Under the pieces are notes generated by a model that saw only the letters and a list, made by a program, of their open reading frames with translations, did no database searches and was not told where the DNA came from. DNA of 64,000 nucleotides from Clostridiales bacterium 38-18 (lineage in GTDB: Bacteria > Bacillota > Clostridia > Peptostreptococcales > Acidaminobacteraceae). The position numbers and the translations under genes were made by a program. Below, piece by piece: positions 1 to 8,885 of the stretch. Positions within the stretch are counted from its first letter, which is position 1; the number at the start of each line of letters is the position of its first letter. The stretch covers positions 416,395-480,394 of the forward strand of contig MKTL01000016.1 in assembly GCA_001897605.1 (NCBI GenBank), written 5' to 3'.

Positions 1-125
1 GTAACACCGAAACCTTAATTATTGAAAATGGTAGAGTTGAGCTCGGGATGTTCCAATCCATTTTCTTATGTGAGTTTGATGGTCCAAGAAAACGTAAAAT
101 TAATATTAAGGTTCTCGAAGGATAG
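1..125 (+). CDS. C-terminal end of an unrecognised protein (partial)
   Basis: An open frame enters from the left edge and ends at TAG 123-125, giving about 40 residues that end in KVLEG. It is followed 12 nt later by a good terminator, which supports a real gene end. The fragment is mixed hydrophobic and basic with no motif I recognise. The gene continues outside the window, so no function is proposed. Confidence 0.55.
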   Translation, partial: NTETLIIENGRVELGMFQSIFLCEFDGPRKRKINIKVLEG

Positions 126-137
126 TTTGTTGACGAT

Positions 138-178
138 AACTCTCAGCTTGTGATACCATGAGCTGAGAGTTTTTTTTT
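138..178 (+). terminator. Rho-independent terminator of the left-edge gene
   Basis: Perfect 11-bp stem (138-148 with 161-171), 12-nt loop, then a run of T. Confidence 0.9.
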
Positions 179-252
179 AGCCACAATCTCGCTTGTGGCA
201 AAATCGGAAGGCTAGATGCCTAAAGATTTGATAAAGCAAAAGGGGAGTCGAT

Positions 253-2952
253 ATGAGAAAAATTGATGAAGTACTCAATTGGATTTCAGCAAAACCAAAT
301 GAATCGTTTACAGCAAATCAAATATCAGAAGCATTATCTATCGACAGAACCAATGCAAGTCGACATCTCAATCAATTGGTTTCTGAGAGTAAAGTCCAAA
401 AATTAAAGAGTCGCCCCGTTCAGTATCAGATATTACATATAGATGCCAAAACGGCTGTCATTTCAAAACCAGTTTTGGATAAAAAAACCTCACTTGACCT
501 TTTGATAGGTGCCGAGAAAAGCCTAAGCGTGCCCATTCAGCAGGCAAAAGCGGCGATCTTATACCCGCCTAGAGGACTTCATACTTTGATCTTAGGAGAG
601 ACGGGTGTGGGTAAATCCATGTTTGCAGAGCTGATGTATCAGTTTGCAAAGAATTCGGGAATGATTGGTGAGGATGCACCATTTGTCAGGTTTAACTGTG
701 CAGACTATGCTGAGAACCCGCAATTATTAACCGCCCAGATCTTCGGTGTGAAGAAGGGCGCATATACGGGTGCAGAAAAGGATAGAGAAGGTCTCTTAAG
801 TAAAGCGAACGGTGGTATCATCTTTTTAGATGAGGTACATCGCTTATCCTATCAAGGTCAGGAAATGCTCTTTACTTTTATCGATAAAGGCTACTTTAGA
901 CGGCTTGGCGATACTGAAGAGCGACAATACGCTGAGGTACAGATTATCGCTGCAACCACAGAGGACCCAGAATCGGCACTCTTAAGAACGTTTACCAGAC
1001 GTATACCGATGACGATTCAGCTCCCTGCACTGAGCGAGCGTGGCTTAAAGGACAGATACATGTTGATACAGACCTTTATAAAGGAAGAGTCAAAGCGTCT
1101 GTCTAAAAGCATTTACATTAACAAAAATGCACTTGAGTCATTTTTGCTGTATGATTGTCCAAGTAATATCGGACAGCTTAAAAGCGATATTCAGCTGGCC
1201 TGCGCTAAGGCTTTCTTCAACTATAAATCACAAGACAAAAGCTATATTTTAATAGAGCTAAGCGACCTGCCACAGCAAGTGGGGCGTGGTCACCTCAGAA
1301 TCAAAGAAAATCGATCTGAAATAGAAAAACTCATTAAAAACCAAGATGACATCTTTAAGTTTCACTACGATGATGAAACCATGTATCTCAATGAGGATTT
1401 GGATGACACTTACTTTTATGAGCAAATCGAAAGCAAGCTGACGCGACTTAGAAATGAAGGTCACAGTGAAGCTGATATCAATCAGATTATGAGCATTGAT
1501 ATTGAGACGCACTTTAGAAAATACATGGTGGATATGACGCCACACTTTAAGAAGGATGAAATCGCTAAGGTGGTGGATGTTGGGATCGTGGAATTCACCG
1601 AAAAAGCGCTTTCAGAAGCAAGTGAAAAGCTAGGCAAGTCCTTCGACGAAAAGATTTTTTATGGGTTTGCGCTTCACCTCAACGGCAGTATCGAACGCCT
1701 TAGAAGAGGTAAGAAAATCTATCATCCAAAGCTCAATCTAATAAGGGTTAACTACCCTGACGCGTTTTTAGTTGCCATGGAGCTAGCGAAAAAGATAGAT
1801 GAATCATTTAATGTAGAGACACCCCTAGATGAAATCGGATATTTGACCATGTTTCTCGCATCCAGCCCAAATGAACAGATCGGGGAAAAGGATGAGAATG
1901 TCGCTGTTTTGATTATCATGCATGGTAATGCCACTGCCTCAAGTATGGCGCAAGTGGTGAATTCGTTGGTAGGCACAACACATTGTCATGCGCTGGACAT
2001 GCCCCTGAACATGAAGCCTCAGGCGATGGTAGAACTGGCAGTGAGTAAGGTGAGGGAGATTCACGAAGGCAGAGGCGTCATTCTTTTGGTAGATATGGGC
2101 TCACTGGTGAATTTTTCAGAAATCATTTACGATGAGACCGGTATTTCCTGTAAAACCATCGATTGTATCAGTACACCAATTGCACTTGAAGCGTGTAGAA
2201 GGGCAGTGTTAGGGCGCGACCTTGCTGAAATTCATTCTGCCTGCTCTGAGCTGATGGGCAGAGCGCCTATTGCGTTGAACGTCCCCGATATTCGCAAGAA
2301 AAACCTAATTATTACAGTGTGCTTTACCGGTGAAGGTGCAAGTGAAAAATTAAAAGAGCTCATCGTCTCGCAGCTGTATTTAGGCGATTCTTTTGAGGTC
2401 GTTCCGCTAGATATCCTCAACCGTAAAGCGTTTTCGGCCTCAGTTGCTGAATATCGAAGAACGCATGAAATTCTTGCAATCGTTGGAACTGTAGAGGTAG
2501 AAGAGCAAGGTATTCCTTATATTTCAGCAGTGGATGTACTAACAGGTAAGGGCATGACGTTATTAAAGACCTTGGTAGCTCATCAGGACGAATACATTAA
2601 AATAGGCGATTCACTTTCAGAGCATATAGAAACCGTAGATGCCAAAGAACTCATTTCCTATGTGCGACAGTTTAGCATCGACGCAGAACGCTTATTAAAG
2701 GTAAAGGTACCGGATGATGTGAAGGTTGGTATCGCGCTTCATATGAGCTTCCTAGTAGAGCAAATCAAAATGGGGACACACAGCAAGCGTCGCGATGATG
2801 TGGATGCCTTTATTTCAAAGAATTCTAGAGAAATTGCATTGATCAAGCAGGCCCTAGGGGCACTTGAAGGTCGCTTTGGACTAAAGTTCAATGAAAGTGA
2901 CGTTGCTTACCTTGCCAAACTTTTTTTATCGAATAATATTGAGAGTGTGTAA
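253..2952 (+). CDS. LevR-type sigma-54 activator with PRD and PTS domains
   Basis: 899-residue regulator of PTS operons. Order: N-terminal winged helix (about 1-60); AAA+ sigma-54 interaction domain (about 85-330) with Walker A GETGVGKS and GAYTGA, the variant of GAFTGA that contacts sigma-54; PRD1 (about 430-540); an EIIA-mannose-like domain beginning near VLIIMHGN, whose His is the likely phosphorylation site; an EIIB-like segment; and PRD2 at the C-terminus. Length and order match LevR rather than NtrC. In this family PTS phosphorylation of PRD and EIIA histidines sets activity according to sugar supply. The next operon begins with a -24/-12 promoter, so that operon is the inferred target. 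Start ATG 253 follows an AAAGGGGAG site. Confidence 0.93.
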   Translation: MRKIDEVLNWISAKPNESFTANQISEALSIDRTNASRHLNQLVSESKVQKLKSRPVQYQILHIDAKTAVISKPVLDKKTSLDLLIGAEKSLSVPIQQAKAAILYPPRGLHTLILGETGVGKSMFAELMYQFAKNSGMIGEDAPFVRFNCADYAENPQLLTAQIFGVKKGAYTGAEKDREGLLSKANGGIIFLDEVHRLSYQGQEMLFTFIDKGYFRRLGDTEERQYAEVQIIAATTEDPESALLRTFTRRIPMTIQLPALSERGLKDRYMLIQTFIKEESKRLSKSIYINKNALESFLLYDCPSNIGQLKSDIQLACAKAFFNYKSQDKSYILIELSDLPQQVGRGHLRIKENRSEIEKLIKNQDDIFKFHYDDETMYLNEDLDDTYFYEQIESKLTRLRNEGHSEADINQIMSIDIETHFRKYMVDMTPHFKKDEIAKVVDVGIVEFTEKALSEASEKLGKSFDEKIFYGFALHLNGSIERLRRGKKIYHPKLNLIRVNYPDAFLVAMELAKKIDESFNVETPLDEIGYLTMFLASSPNEQIGEKDENVAVLIIMHGNATASSMAQVVNSLVGTTHCHALDMPLNMKPQAMVELAVSKVREIHEGRGVILLVDMGSLVNFSEIIYDETGISCKTIDCISTPIALEACRRAVLGRDLAEIHSACSELMGRAPIALNVPDIRKKNLIITVCFTGEGASEKLKELIVSQLYLGDSFEVVPLDILNRKAFSASVAEYRRTHEILAIVGTVEVEEQGIPYISAVDVLTGKGMTLLKTLVAHQDEYIKIGDSLSEHIETVDAKELISYVRQFSIDAERLLKVKVPDDVKVGIALHMSFLVEQIKMGTHSKRRDDVDAFISKNSREIALIKQALGALEGRFGLKFNESDVAYLAKLFLSNNIESV

Positions 2953-3023
2953 AAAATACACTAAAATGCTAAAATCACACACAAATATAAACTGTGTAAA
3001 AATGTGTGTCGATGTTTTACACA
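2946..3023. promoter_or_regulatory. Candidate upstream activator sites (TGTGTAAAA repeats)
   Basis: TGTGTAAAA occurs at 2946-2954 (overlapping the regulator's stop codon) and 2993-3001, with its inverted partner TTTTACACA at 3015-3023. The last two form a 9-bp inverted repeat with a 13-bp spacer, about 185-215 bp upstream of the -24 element. The position suits an enhancer site for the upstream sigma-54 activator; binding is inferred. Confidence 0.45.
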
Positions 3024-3064
3024 CTAAATACACCTAATTTAGGACTAATTTTACAATAAAAAGC

Positions 3065-3097
3065 TAAAAAATCCGTATATACGGATTTTTTTTTATC
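3065..3097 (+). terminator. Terminator after the LevR-type gene
   Basis: Self-complementary AT-rich arms around CCGTATATACGG (3065-3090) followed by T-rich sequence. It isolates the regulator gene from the PTS operon. Confidence 0.75.
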
Positions 3098-3207
3098 TTT
3101 TTTTACAGAAAAGTAAAAGTTGAAATCCGCTAAAATGCACGAACAATTAAACATAACACCAATTTTTTAAAATACATCCGATAAAATTGGATGATAGGGC
3201 ATGGGTT

Positions 3208-3225
3208 TTGGCATCATTCATGCAT
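3208..3225 (+). promoter_or_regulatory. Sigma-54 (-24/-12) promoter of the PTS operon
   Basis: TTGGCATCATTCATGCAT has GG at 3210-3211 and GC at 3222-3223, the 12-bp register required by sigma-54. Predicted start of transcription is near 3235, about 20 nt before the HPr gene. The adjacent LevR-type activator makes this the probable control point. Confidence 0.85.
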
Positions 3226-3256
3226 TATATAAGCGTGTAAGTGAGGAGGTGTGTGT

Positions 3257-3514
3257 TTGAAACAATTAGCAGTTAGAGTACAAAGCGAAACAGGACTTCA
3301 CGCTCGACCAGCGAGCCAGTTTGTCACTGAAGCTTCAAGATATTCAAGTGAAATCAAAGTTCAGAAAAATGAAAAGCTCGTCAATGGCAAAAGCATTATG
3401 GGCATCTTAGGATTATGTGTTAATACGGGTGATGAAATTATCATCATCGCAGAAGGCGAAGACGAGGCGCAAGCGATTGAGGGGATCAACCTATTATTTG
3501 AAGGCGGTCTATAA
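3257..3514 (+). CDS. HPr-family phosphocarrier protein
   Basis: 85-residue phosphocarrier that passes phosphate from Enzyme I to sugar-specific EIIA. GLHARPAS holds the active-site His, and NGKSIMGI holds the Ser equivalent to the HPr-kinase target. I choose TTG at 3257 over the upstream GTG 3251 because GAGGAGGT (3243-3250) is 6 nt from the TTG but abuts the GTG, and the protein then begins KQLAVRV like other HPr proteins. It opens the sigma-54 operon, so it may be a system-dedicated HPr rather than the general one. No Enzyme I gene is present in the window. Confidence 0.9.
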   Translation: MKQLAVRVQSETGLHARPASQFVTEASRYSSEIKVQKNEKLVNGKSIMGILGLCVNTGDEIIIIAEGEDEAQAIEGINLLFEGGL

Positions 3515-4408
3515 ATGTATTATATCGGAATAGATGGTGGCGGTTCAAATACCATAGGCATGATCGGTAACGCAGATCAAATATTATTTGAAGCGATTGC
3601 AGGGCCATCCAATTATCATAACATCGGTAAACAAGGCGCTCAGGCGACGATAAAGGATTTATTGTTTCTTTTGCTTGACCATGAGCGCATTTCACTGAGC
3701 GATATTGAGACCATTTGCTTCGGTGGCGCAGGTGTGGACACTCCTTCAGATGAAGCGGTTGTAAGGTCGTTATTTAATGAACTTGGTTTTAACGGTAGAC
3801 TCATAGTCATCAACGACGCACTCGTGGCGATGGCAGCTGAGACGGGTACCCTAACCGGCGGTATTCTCATCAGCGGAACAGGCTCTATCGCTGTAGGTGT
3901 TGACGCTGAGGGTCAGGCGCATCGCGTCGGTGGATGGGGACACCTTGCAGATGATTATGGCAGCGGTTATAGAATTGGTATCAGAGCGATCGAGGCAATG
4001 TTCAGAGCCTATGATGGTAGAGGAGAAAGCACAGGATTATTTGAAGCTTTAAAGGATCAAATGGCGGTAACCTCGGTCCCAGATATAATCGATTTTCTCT
4101 ACAATAGAGGCAATCAAAAACACCAGATAGCAGCACTTGCAAAAACTGTAGCAGCACTGGCTGAAACCGATCAGGTTGCAAATGCAATCATCGATCAAAC
4201 GGCTATGGATTTGGTGGAAATGTGCTTCGCTTTAAAGAAAAAGGTGAAACAGTCGTCTCTCGATATCGTGTTAAGTGGCAGTGTGGTTATGAACAATGAT
4301 GCGATCGTTAATAAAATGAAAGCGCTCTTACCAAGTGACATTCGCATTAAAAGATTGAGCGAACGACCTGTAGTTGGGGCATATAAAATAGCTAAAAATA
4401 AGAAATAG
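3515..4408 (+). CDS. BadF/BadG-type ATPase, probable N-acetylglucosamine kinase
   Basis: 297 residues of the ASKHA sugar-kinase/BadF fold. The N-terminus YYIGIDGGGSNT is the phosphate-1 loop, ISGTGSIAVG the phosphate-2 loop, and VLSGSVV the adenosine-binding region. Family members phosphorylate GlcNAc or related amino sugars. The ATG follows the HPr stop directly (TAA then ATG), indicating translational coupling. With a muramidase-like hydrolase at the end of the operon, the likely job is to phosphorylate the free GlcNAc released from an imported phosphodisaccharide. The substrate is inferred from context. Confidence 0.82.
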   Translation: MYYIGIDGGGSNTIGMIGNADQILFEAIAGPSNYHNIGKQGAQATIKDLLFLLLDHERISLSDIETICFGGAGVDTPSDEAVVRSLFNELGFNGRLIVINDALVAMAAETGTLTGGILISGTGSIAVGVDAEGQAHRVGGWGHLADDYGSGYRIGIRAIEAMFRAYDGRGESTGLFEALKDQMAVTSVPDIIDFLYNRGNQKHQIAALAKTVAALAETDQVANAIIDQTAMDLVEMCFALKKKVKQSSLDIVLSGSVVMNNDAIVNKMKALLPSDIRIKRLSERPVVGAYKIAKNKK

Positions 4409-4418
4409 GAGAGAAGTT

Positions 4419-4718
4419 ATGAAAAAAATCATGTTGGTATGTTCGGCGGGAATGTCGACGAGTCTTCTCGTAACTAAAATGAAGAAGGCTGCAGATGAGC
4501 AGGGAATGGCGATAGAGATTTTTGCATGCTCTGAGTCAGAGGCAAAAGCAAAGTACAATGACGTGGACATCATCCTGTTAGGACCTCAGGTTCGTTTTTT
4601 ACTATCTAAGATTCAAAAGGCAGTGGAAGCAAAAGGAACACCCGTTGCGGTAATCGATAGTATCGATTATGGCACGATGAATGGACCAAAGGTCCTTGAA
4701 AAAGCATTAAAATTGTAG
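4419..4718 (+). CDS. PTS EIIB subunit, lactose/cellobiose/chitobiose class
   Basis: 99 residues. The motif MLVCSAGMSTSLL places the phosphocysteine at residue 8, followed by the P-loop-like GMSTS typical of EIIB of the Lac family. It accepts phosphate from EIIA and gives it to the sugar crossing EIIC. It starts 11 nt after the kinase gene with GGAGAG upstream. A separate B subunit with separate C and A proteins is the ChbB/CelA arrangement. Sugar specificity cannot be read from this subunit. Confidence 0.95.
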   Translation: MKKIMLVCSAGMSTSLLVTKMKKAADEQGMAIEIFACSESEAKAKYNDVDIILLGPQVRFLLSKIQKAVEAKGTPVAVIDSIDYGTMNGPKVLEKALKL

Positions 4719-4742
4719 ACGTACAATTTTAAGTTTCATCAC

Positions 4743-4787
4743 CACAGCACGTGATCAACTGCTGTGTTAAATCTAGAGCACATGCTC
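4743..4787 (+). other. Two intercistronic hairpins between EIIB and EIIC
   Basis: CACAGCA (4743-4749) pairs with TGCTGTG (4760-4766), and GAGCA (4776-4780) with TGCTC (4783-4787). Neither has a T-tract, so they are more likely mRNA stability or processing elements than terminators. Confidence 0.45.
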
Positions 4788-4859
4788 AGGGTTTATCGTA
4801 TGGAATCATAAATTTAGCAGAAAAGCTTTTCATCAACTTTTAATTACAGGGGGTTAGTC

Positions 4860-6143
4860 ATGAACAAAATTATGAGACTTCTAGAGAGAAGTTTTATCCC
4901 AGTGGCTGGGAGAATTGGTTCACAAAGACATCTCGTCGCAATTAGAGATGGTTTCGTGGCATTGATGCCGATCCTTATAGCAGGATCATTTGCAGTATTA
5001 ATTAACAATTTACCAATTGACGCTTATCAAAATGCGATGACATCTATCTTCGGCGAAGGCTGGAAGACTTTTGGTGGCAACATTTGGTGGGGCGCATTTG
5101 CAGTGATCTCTATCTATCTTGCTTATAGTATTTCCTACAATCTAGCTAAATCCTATGAAGTAGATGGTTTAGCAGCTGGTATGATTTCACTTGCTGCATT
5201 TTTCATCATGGTACCTCAAGTATCACCAAACGGTGGCTGGGGTGACATTAGCTGGACTTATCTCAACTCAGGTGCAATGTTCGTGGCATTAATCGTCGCA
5301 ATCGTTTCAACTGAAATTTTTGTCAGATTAACACGCGTTAAGCACTTAGTGATTCGTATGCCTGAAGGCGTACCACCAGCGGTAGCAAAATCATTTGCTT
5401 CATTGTTCCCAGGTTTATTAACTTTAGTCATCTTTGCTTTCGCATCGATTTTATCGACTAAATTACCTGATGGCAACTTATTCACATTTATCAATAGAGT
5501 TGTTGCAGCGCCACTTACAAACGTTGCTGATACCATTGGCTCAGCAGTTATAATCGTATTTATGAATCAGATTTTATGGTTCTTTGGTCTTCACGGGTCA
5601 AACATCATCGGCGGCATCATCGAGCCGATTTTACTACCAATGATTCAAGCGAATATCGATGCCTTCCAAGCTGGTGCTGAACCAGTTTACACTGTAACAA
5701 AAGTTATGCTTGATACGTTTGTTTATATGGGTGGTAGTGGTGCTACTATCGGTCTTTTAATTGCAGCGTTTATCGTAGCGAAGAGAAAAGAACATAGAGA
5801 GATCGCTAAATTAGGTATCGGACCTGGTCTATTCAACATCAATGAGCCTGTGGTTTACGGTTTGCCAATCGTACTCAACCCATTCTTGTTAATTCCATTT
5901 ATTATCGGCCCAATTTTAATGGTTATCAACACCGTTGTCCTTATGAAGCTTGGCATTTGTCCTAAAACGGTTGTTATCGTTCCTTGGACGTTCCCACCAG
6001 TAATTGGCGCTGCTTTAGCAACTGCTTCTATAAGAGGTGGTATCGTTGCACTAATCAACCTTGCTATTGCTACGGTGGTATACTTGCCATTTATGGGTGC
6101 ACTGGATAGAAACAAAACATTAAACTCTGGCGAGATCAAATAG
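4860..6143 (+). CDS. PTS EIIC permease, lactose/cellobiose/chitobiose class
   Basis: 427-residue integral membrane protein with about ten hydrophobic segments. N-terminal IPVAGRIGSQRHLVAIRDGF and later GLHGSNI and FNINEPVVYGLPIVLNP are hallmarks of the CelB/ChbC permease family; the NEPVVYG segment lies in the sugar-binding and phosphorylation region. It imports a beta-linked disaccharide while EIIB phosphorylates it. GGGGG lies upstream of the ATG. The rest of the operon suggests a GlcNAc-containing disaccharide such as MurNAc-GlcNAc or chitobiose, but sequence alone does not fix this. Confidence 0.94.
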   Translation: MNKIMRLLERSFIPVAGRIGSQRHLVAIRDGFVALMPILIAGSFAVLINNLPIDAYQNAMTSIFGEGWKTFGGNIWWGAFAVISIYLAYSISYNLAKSYEVDGLAAGMISLAAFFIMVPQVSPNGGWGDISWTYLNSGAMFVALIVAIVSTEIFVRLTRVKHLVIRMPEGVPPAVAKSFASLFPGLLTLVIFAFASILSTKLPDGNLFTFINRVVAAPLTNVADTIGSAVIIVFMNQILWFFGLHGSNIIGGIIEPILLPMIQANIDAFQAGAEPVYTVTKVMLDTFVYMGGSGATIGLLIAAFIVAKRKEHREIAKLGIGPGLFNINEPVVYGLPIVLNPFLLIPFIIGPILMVINTVVLMKLGICPKTVVIVPWTFPPVIGAALATASIRGGIVALINLAIATVVYLPFMGALDRNKTLNSGEIK

Positions 6144-6157
6144 AAAAACAGTATAAT

Positions 6158-6191
6158 GAGATTAGGGGATGAGCAATCATTCTCTAATCTC
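6158..6191 (+). other. Intercistronic hairpin between EIIC and EIIA
   Basis: GAGATTAG (6158-6165) pairs with CTAATCTC (6184-6191), with an inner ATGA/TCAT stem and no T-run. Probably an mRNA processing or stability element. Confidence 0.5.
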
Positions 6192-6215
6192 GATTTACTA
6201 GAATAGGAGCATTTT

Positions 6216-6530
6216 ATGGAAATGGTTATAATGAATCTGATTACGAATAGTGGCGAGGCAAAAAGTGCGGCTATGGAAGCGATTGGCTATGCAAAGACTT
6301 TTAAGTTCGAAGAAGCACATGCTGCTATCGAAGCATCTGCTGCGAGTCTTTCAAAGGCACATAAAAGTCAAACTGCTTTGATTCAATCAGAGGCATCTGG
6401 TGATAAGGTTGAGCTTTCGATGCTCTTAATTCACGCACAGGATCACTTAATGAATGCTATGACTGCAAAAGATTTAGCATCTGAAATCGTAGATTTGTAT
6501 CAAGTGATCTATAATATGACAAGAAAGTAG
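6216..6530 (+). CDS. PTS EIIA subunit, lactose/cellobiose/chitobiose class
   Basis: 104 residues, all-helical EIIA of the Lac family. The motif LLIHAQDHLMNAMTAKDL contains the phosphorylated His (first His of HAQDHLM) and the Asp that coordinates the trimer metal ion. It receives phosphate from HPr, possibly the operon's own, and passes it to the EIIB cysteine. TAGGAG precedes the ATG at the usual distance. It completes an A, B, C set encoded within 3 kb. Confidence 0.95.
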   Translation: MEMVIMNLITNSGEAKSAAMEAIGYAKTFKFEEAHAAIEASAASLSKAHKSQTALIQSEASGDKVELSMLLIHAQDHLMNAMTAKDLASEIVDLYQVIYNMTRK

Positions 6531-6536
6531 GCTGAA

Positions 6537-7622
6537 ATGAGACGACTAGGCGTATCGGTCTATGTGGATCAAGCACCGATAGATGAGATTAAGAATTATC
6601 TAAGCTTGGCGGCTGAAAATGGGTTTTCGCGCGTTTTTACCTGCTTGATCTCCGCAGGGGAGGAAGGGAATGCATTTATTGACAAGTTTAAAGAAATGAC
6701 AGAGCATGCTTCAAGACTGGGAATGGAAGTGATTGCAGATGTTGATCCTACAGTATTCTCAGCTTTTGATTTATCACCTAGGGATCTGTCTTTTTTTAAA
6801 GAGATGCATCTTACAGGAATTCGTTTGGATCTTGGCTTTTCTGGACATGAAGAGGCTTTGATGTCATTTAATCCGCATGGGATTAAAATAGAACTTAATA
6901 TGAGCAATGGTAATCGGTACATCGATAATATTCTCAGCTATCAGCCGAATTTAGGCAATATTTATGGCTGTCACAACTTTTACCCACACGTTTATACTGG
7001 TCTTTCTAGAACTCACTTTTTAAAATGCTCAGAGCAGTTTAAGCAGCTCAATGTTAAAACAGCTGCATTCGTAAGTTCATCACATGCTGAGTTTGGCCCA
7101 TGGCCTGTCTCTGAGGGGCTTTGTACCGTAGAGTCACATAGAACCTTACCGATTGAAACGCAGGCAAAGGATTTATTTAATACTGGACTAATCGACGATG
7201 TCATTATCGGCAATATGTTTGCCTCTGAAGAGGAAATTAAAGCACTGGGCAAACTCGATCGCTATCTTTTATACCTTCAGGTAGTATTTACAGAGAACAC
7301 GACAGACCTTGAAAAAACCATTGTCTTAGACGAACCACATTTCGTAAGGGGCGATGTTTCTGAATATGTTCTAAGATCAACGATGAGTAGGGTGAAATTC
7401 AAAGGAAAGTCTTTCCCGCCTCACGATACAGATGAGATTAAACCAGGTGATATTCTTATAGAGAACGATCTATATAAAAGATACACTGGAGAATTGCAAA
7501 TCGCATTAAAGGAGATGCCAAATAGCGGAAAAACCAATCATGTGGCAACTGTAGTATCACATGAACAGTTCTTACTAGATGAACTGAAACCATGGCAATC
7601 CTTTAGATTTTGTACCAAATGA
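6537..7622 (+). CDS. MupG family 6-phospho-N-acetylmuramidase (DUF871)
   Basis: 361 residues: an N-terminal TIM-barrel domain (about 1-240), beginning RRLGVSVYVDQ and containing HNFYPHVYTGLS, plus a small C-terminal cyclophilin-like beta domain. This is the DUF871/MupG family. The characterised Staphylococcus aureus member cleaves MurNAc-6-phosphate-GlcNAc after PTS uptake. Only 6 nt separate it from EIIA. I infer that the PTS imports a wall disaccharide, MupG splits it, and the BadF kinase phosphorylates the freed GlcNAc. The MurQ etherase needed to use MurNAc-6-P is absent locally, so either murQ lies elsewhere or the substrate differs. Confidence 0.82.
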   Translation: MRRLGVSVYVDQAPIDEIKNYLSLAAENGFSRVFTCLISAGEEGNAFIDKFKEMTEHASRLGMEVIADVDPTVFSAFDLSPRDLSFFKEMHLTGIRLDLGFSGHEEALMSFNPHGIKIELNMSNGNRYIDNILSYQPNLGNIYGCHNFYPHVYTGLSRTHFLKCSEQFKQLNVKTAAFVSSSHAEFGPWPVSEGLCTVESHRTLPIETQAKDLFNTGLIDDVIIGNMFASEEEIKALGKLDRYLLYLQVVFTENTTDLEKTIVLDEPHFVRGDVSEYVLRSTMSRVKFKGKSFPPHDTDEIKPGDILIENDLYKRYTGELQIALKEMPNSGKTNHVATVVSHEQFLLDELKPWQSFRFCTK

Positions 7623-7628
7623 TTTGGT
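7614..7628. repeat. 15-bp palindrome over the mupG-like stop codon
   Basis: ACCAAAT-G-ATTTGGT is perfect and includes the TGA stop. The half-site CCAAATGATTT recurs at 7630-7640. Possibly an operator or a weak transcript end; no T-tract follows. Confidence 0.4.
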
Positions 7629-7653
7629 TCCAAATGATTTTAAAATTATAGGA

Positions 7654-7681
7654 TGGACAAGTTGTGACGATGTGCTATACT
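7654..7681 (+). promoter_or_regulatory. Probable sigma-A promoter of the MFS gene
   Basis: TGGACA (7654-7659), 16-bp spacer, TATACT (7676-7681), about 50 nt before the MFS start codon. Confidence 0.55.
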
Positions 7682-7733
7682 GATGCTTAAGGCATATTTT
7701 ACAAACAAATTTTAAAGATCTTTTGAGGCATCA

Positions 7734-8885
7734 ATGAATCGTTATAAGTCATTCTATTTTGTATTATTTTTTACATGGTCATCTGTGTATACGTTAATAA
7801 CGCTCTATCTCAATGAAGAGATAGGGCTTTCTTTGTCTACAATTGGATTAGTAATGTCTATCTTGCCATTAATCTCACTAGTTTTTCAGCCAATTTGGGG
7901 ATTGGTGTCAGATATGAAGGGCAATAAGCGGATTGTACTACAAGGATTATTAATAGCGACAGCACTTCTTACAGGTGCAATTACTTTAATAACCCAACAG
8001 TTCTGGGTCATCGCACTGTATTATCTCTATCAGATTTTCCTGTGTGGTCAAGGGCCATTGTCAGATGCGATGACAATCGAATATGTGAATCAGGCAACTG
8101 AAGGGTCATTTGGATTCGTTAGAACCTGGGGTTCTCTGGGTTATGCGATAGGAGCTTTTTTCGTCGCTTGGATTTCCAATCGTTACGGACTGGTGTGGTT
8201 ATTTTATATAGCGAGTATCGGTTATGTTTTAAGTTTATTCCTGACCTTTCGATTAGATGCGTTCAAATTGCCAAGGCTAGATAAGACGCTTAAGGCAGAT
8301 TTATCAGCATTGTTAAAGGAAAAGAAATATCTTTTTGTACTGGTATACAGTTTTCTGCTCATCGGTTCATTTTTTGGATCCGATCAGTACCTAGGGCTTT
8401 TTATAAGAAGCACTGGTGTGGATTTGTCAAAGTTAGGACTGATAACGTTTATTTCCGTATGCGTGGAAGTACCGTTGATTTCTCAGTCTAAAAGGTTAAT
8501 AAAACGCTTTAGCGCAACAAAGCTGCTGGTTTTCATGAATGTGATCGCCATCATAAGGATGCTGGTGCTAAGTCAAAGTACTGAGCTTTGGCAGTTTGTT
8601 TTAGCGGGTGTGCTAAGGGGACTATTGGTTGGTATATTTGTGCCACTTTTCGTTGAACTTATAATTGAGATGACACCTAGAGCAGTGGTTACTTCAGCTA
8701 TTGCCATCTATTCGGCAGTTTCCTCTGGAATAGCAAACTTTATCTTTACTTTGATCAGTGGATTTTTGGCGGATTATCTAGGCTATCAAGGGTTGTTCTT
8801 GACCGTGGGCATCTTCATGTTGCTACCATTAGGTTTGGCGATTAAGATGCACCGAAAGACGTATTCTGCAGAAACAATAAAATAA
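7734..8885 (+). CDS. Major facilitator superfamily transporter
   Basis: 383 residues with about 12 hydrophobic segments. PIWGLVSDMKGNKR between segments 2 and 3 is the conserved MFS loop (G-x-x-x-D-x-x-G-x-R/K). The overall pattern (LYLNEEIGLSLSTIGLV at the start, FVRTWGSLGYAIGAF in segment 5) resembles the MFS_1_like/nucleoside-proton-symporter group. The substrate is unknown. It has its own promoter and ends in a strong terminator, so it appears monocistronic. The gene before it concerns amino-sugar use, but nothing in the protein ties it to that. Confidence 0.85.
   Translation: MNRYKSFYFVLFFTWSSVYTLITLYLNEEIGLSLSTIGLVMSILPLISLVFQPIWGLVSDMKGNKRIVLQGLLIATALLTGAITLITQQFWVIALYYLYQIFLCGQGPLSDAMTIEYVNQATEGSFGFVRTWGSLGYAIGAFFVAWISNRYGLVWLFYIASIGYVLSLFLTFRLDAFKLPRLDKTLKADLSALLKEKKYLFVLVYSFLLIGSFFGSDQYLGLFIRSTGVDLSKLGLITFISVCVEVPLISQSKRLIKRFSATKLLVFMNVIAIIRMLVLSQSTELWQFVLAGVLRGLLVGIFVPLFVELIIEMTPRAVVTSAIAIYSAVSSGIANFIFTLISGFLADYLGYQGLFLTVGIFMLLPLGLAIKMHRKTYSAETIK

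Noticed and set aside
3251..3256. GTG 3251 as the HPr start
   Set aside because: It directly abuts the GAGGAGGT site; TTG 3257 has the right spacing and gives the family N-terminus.
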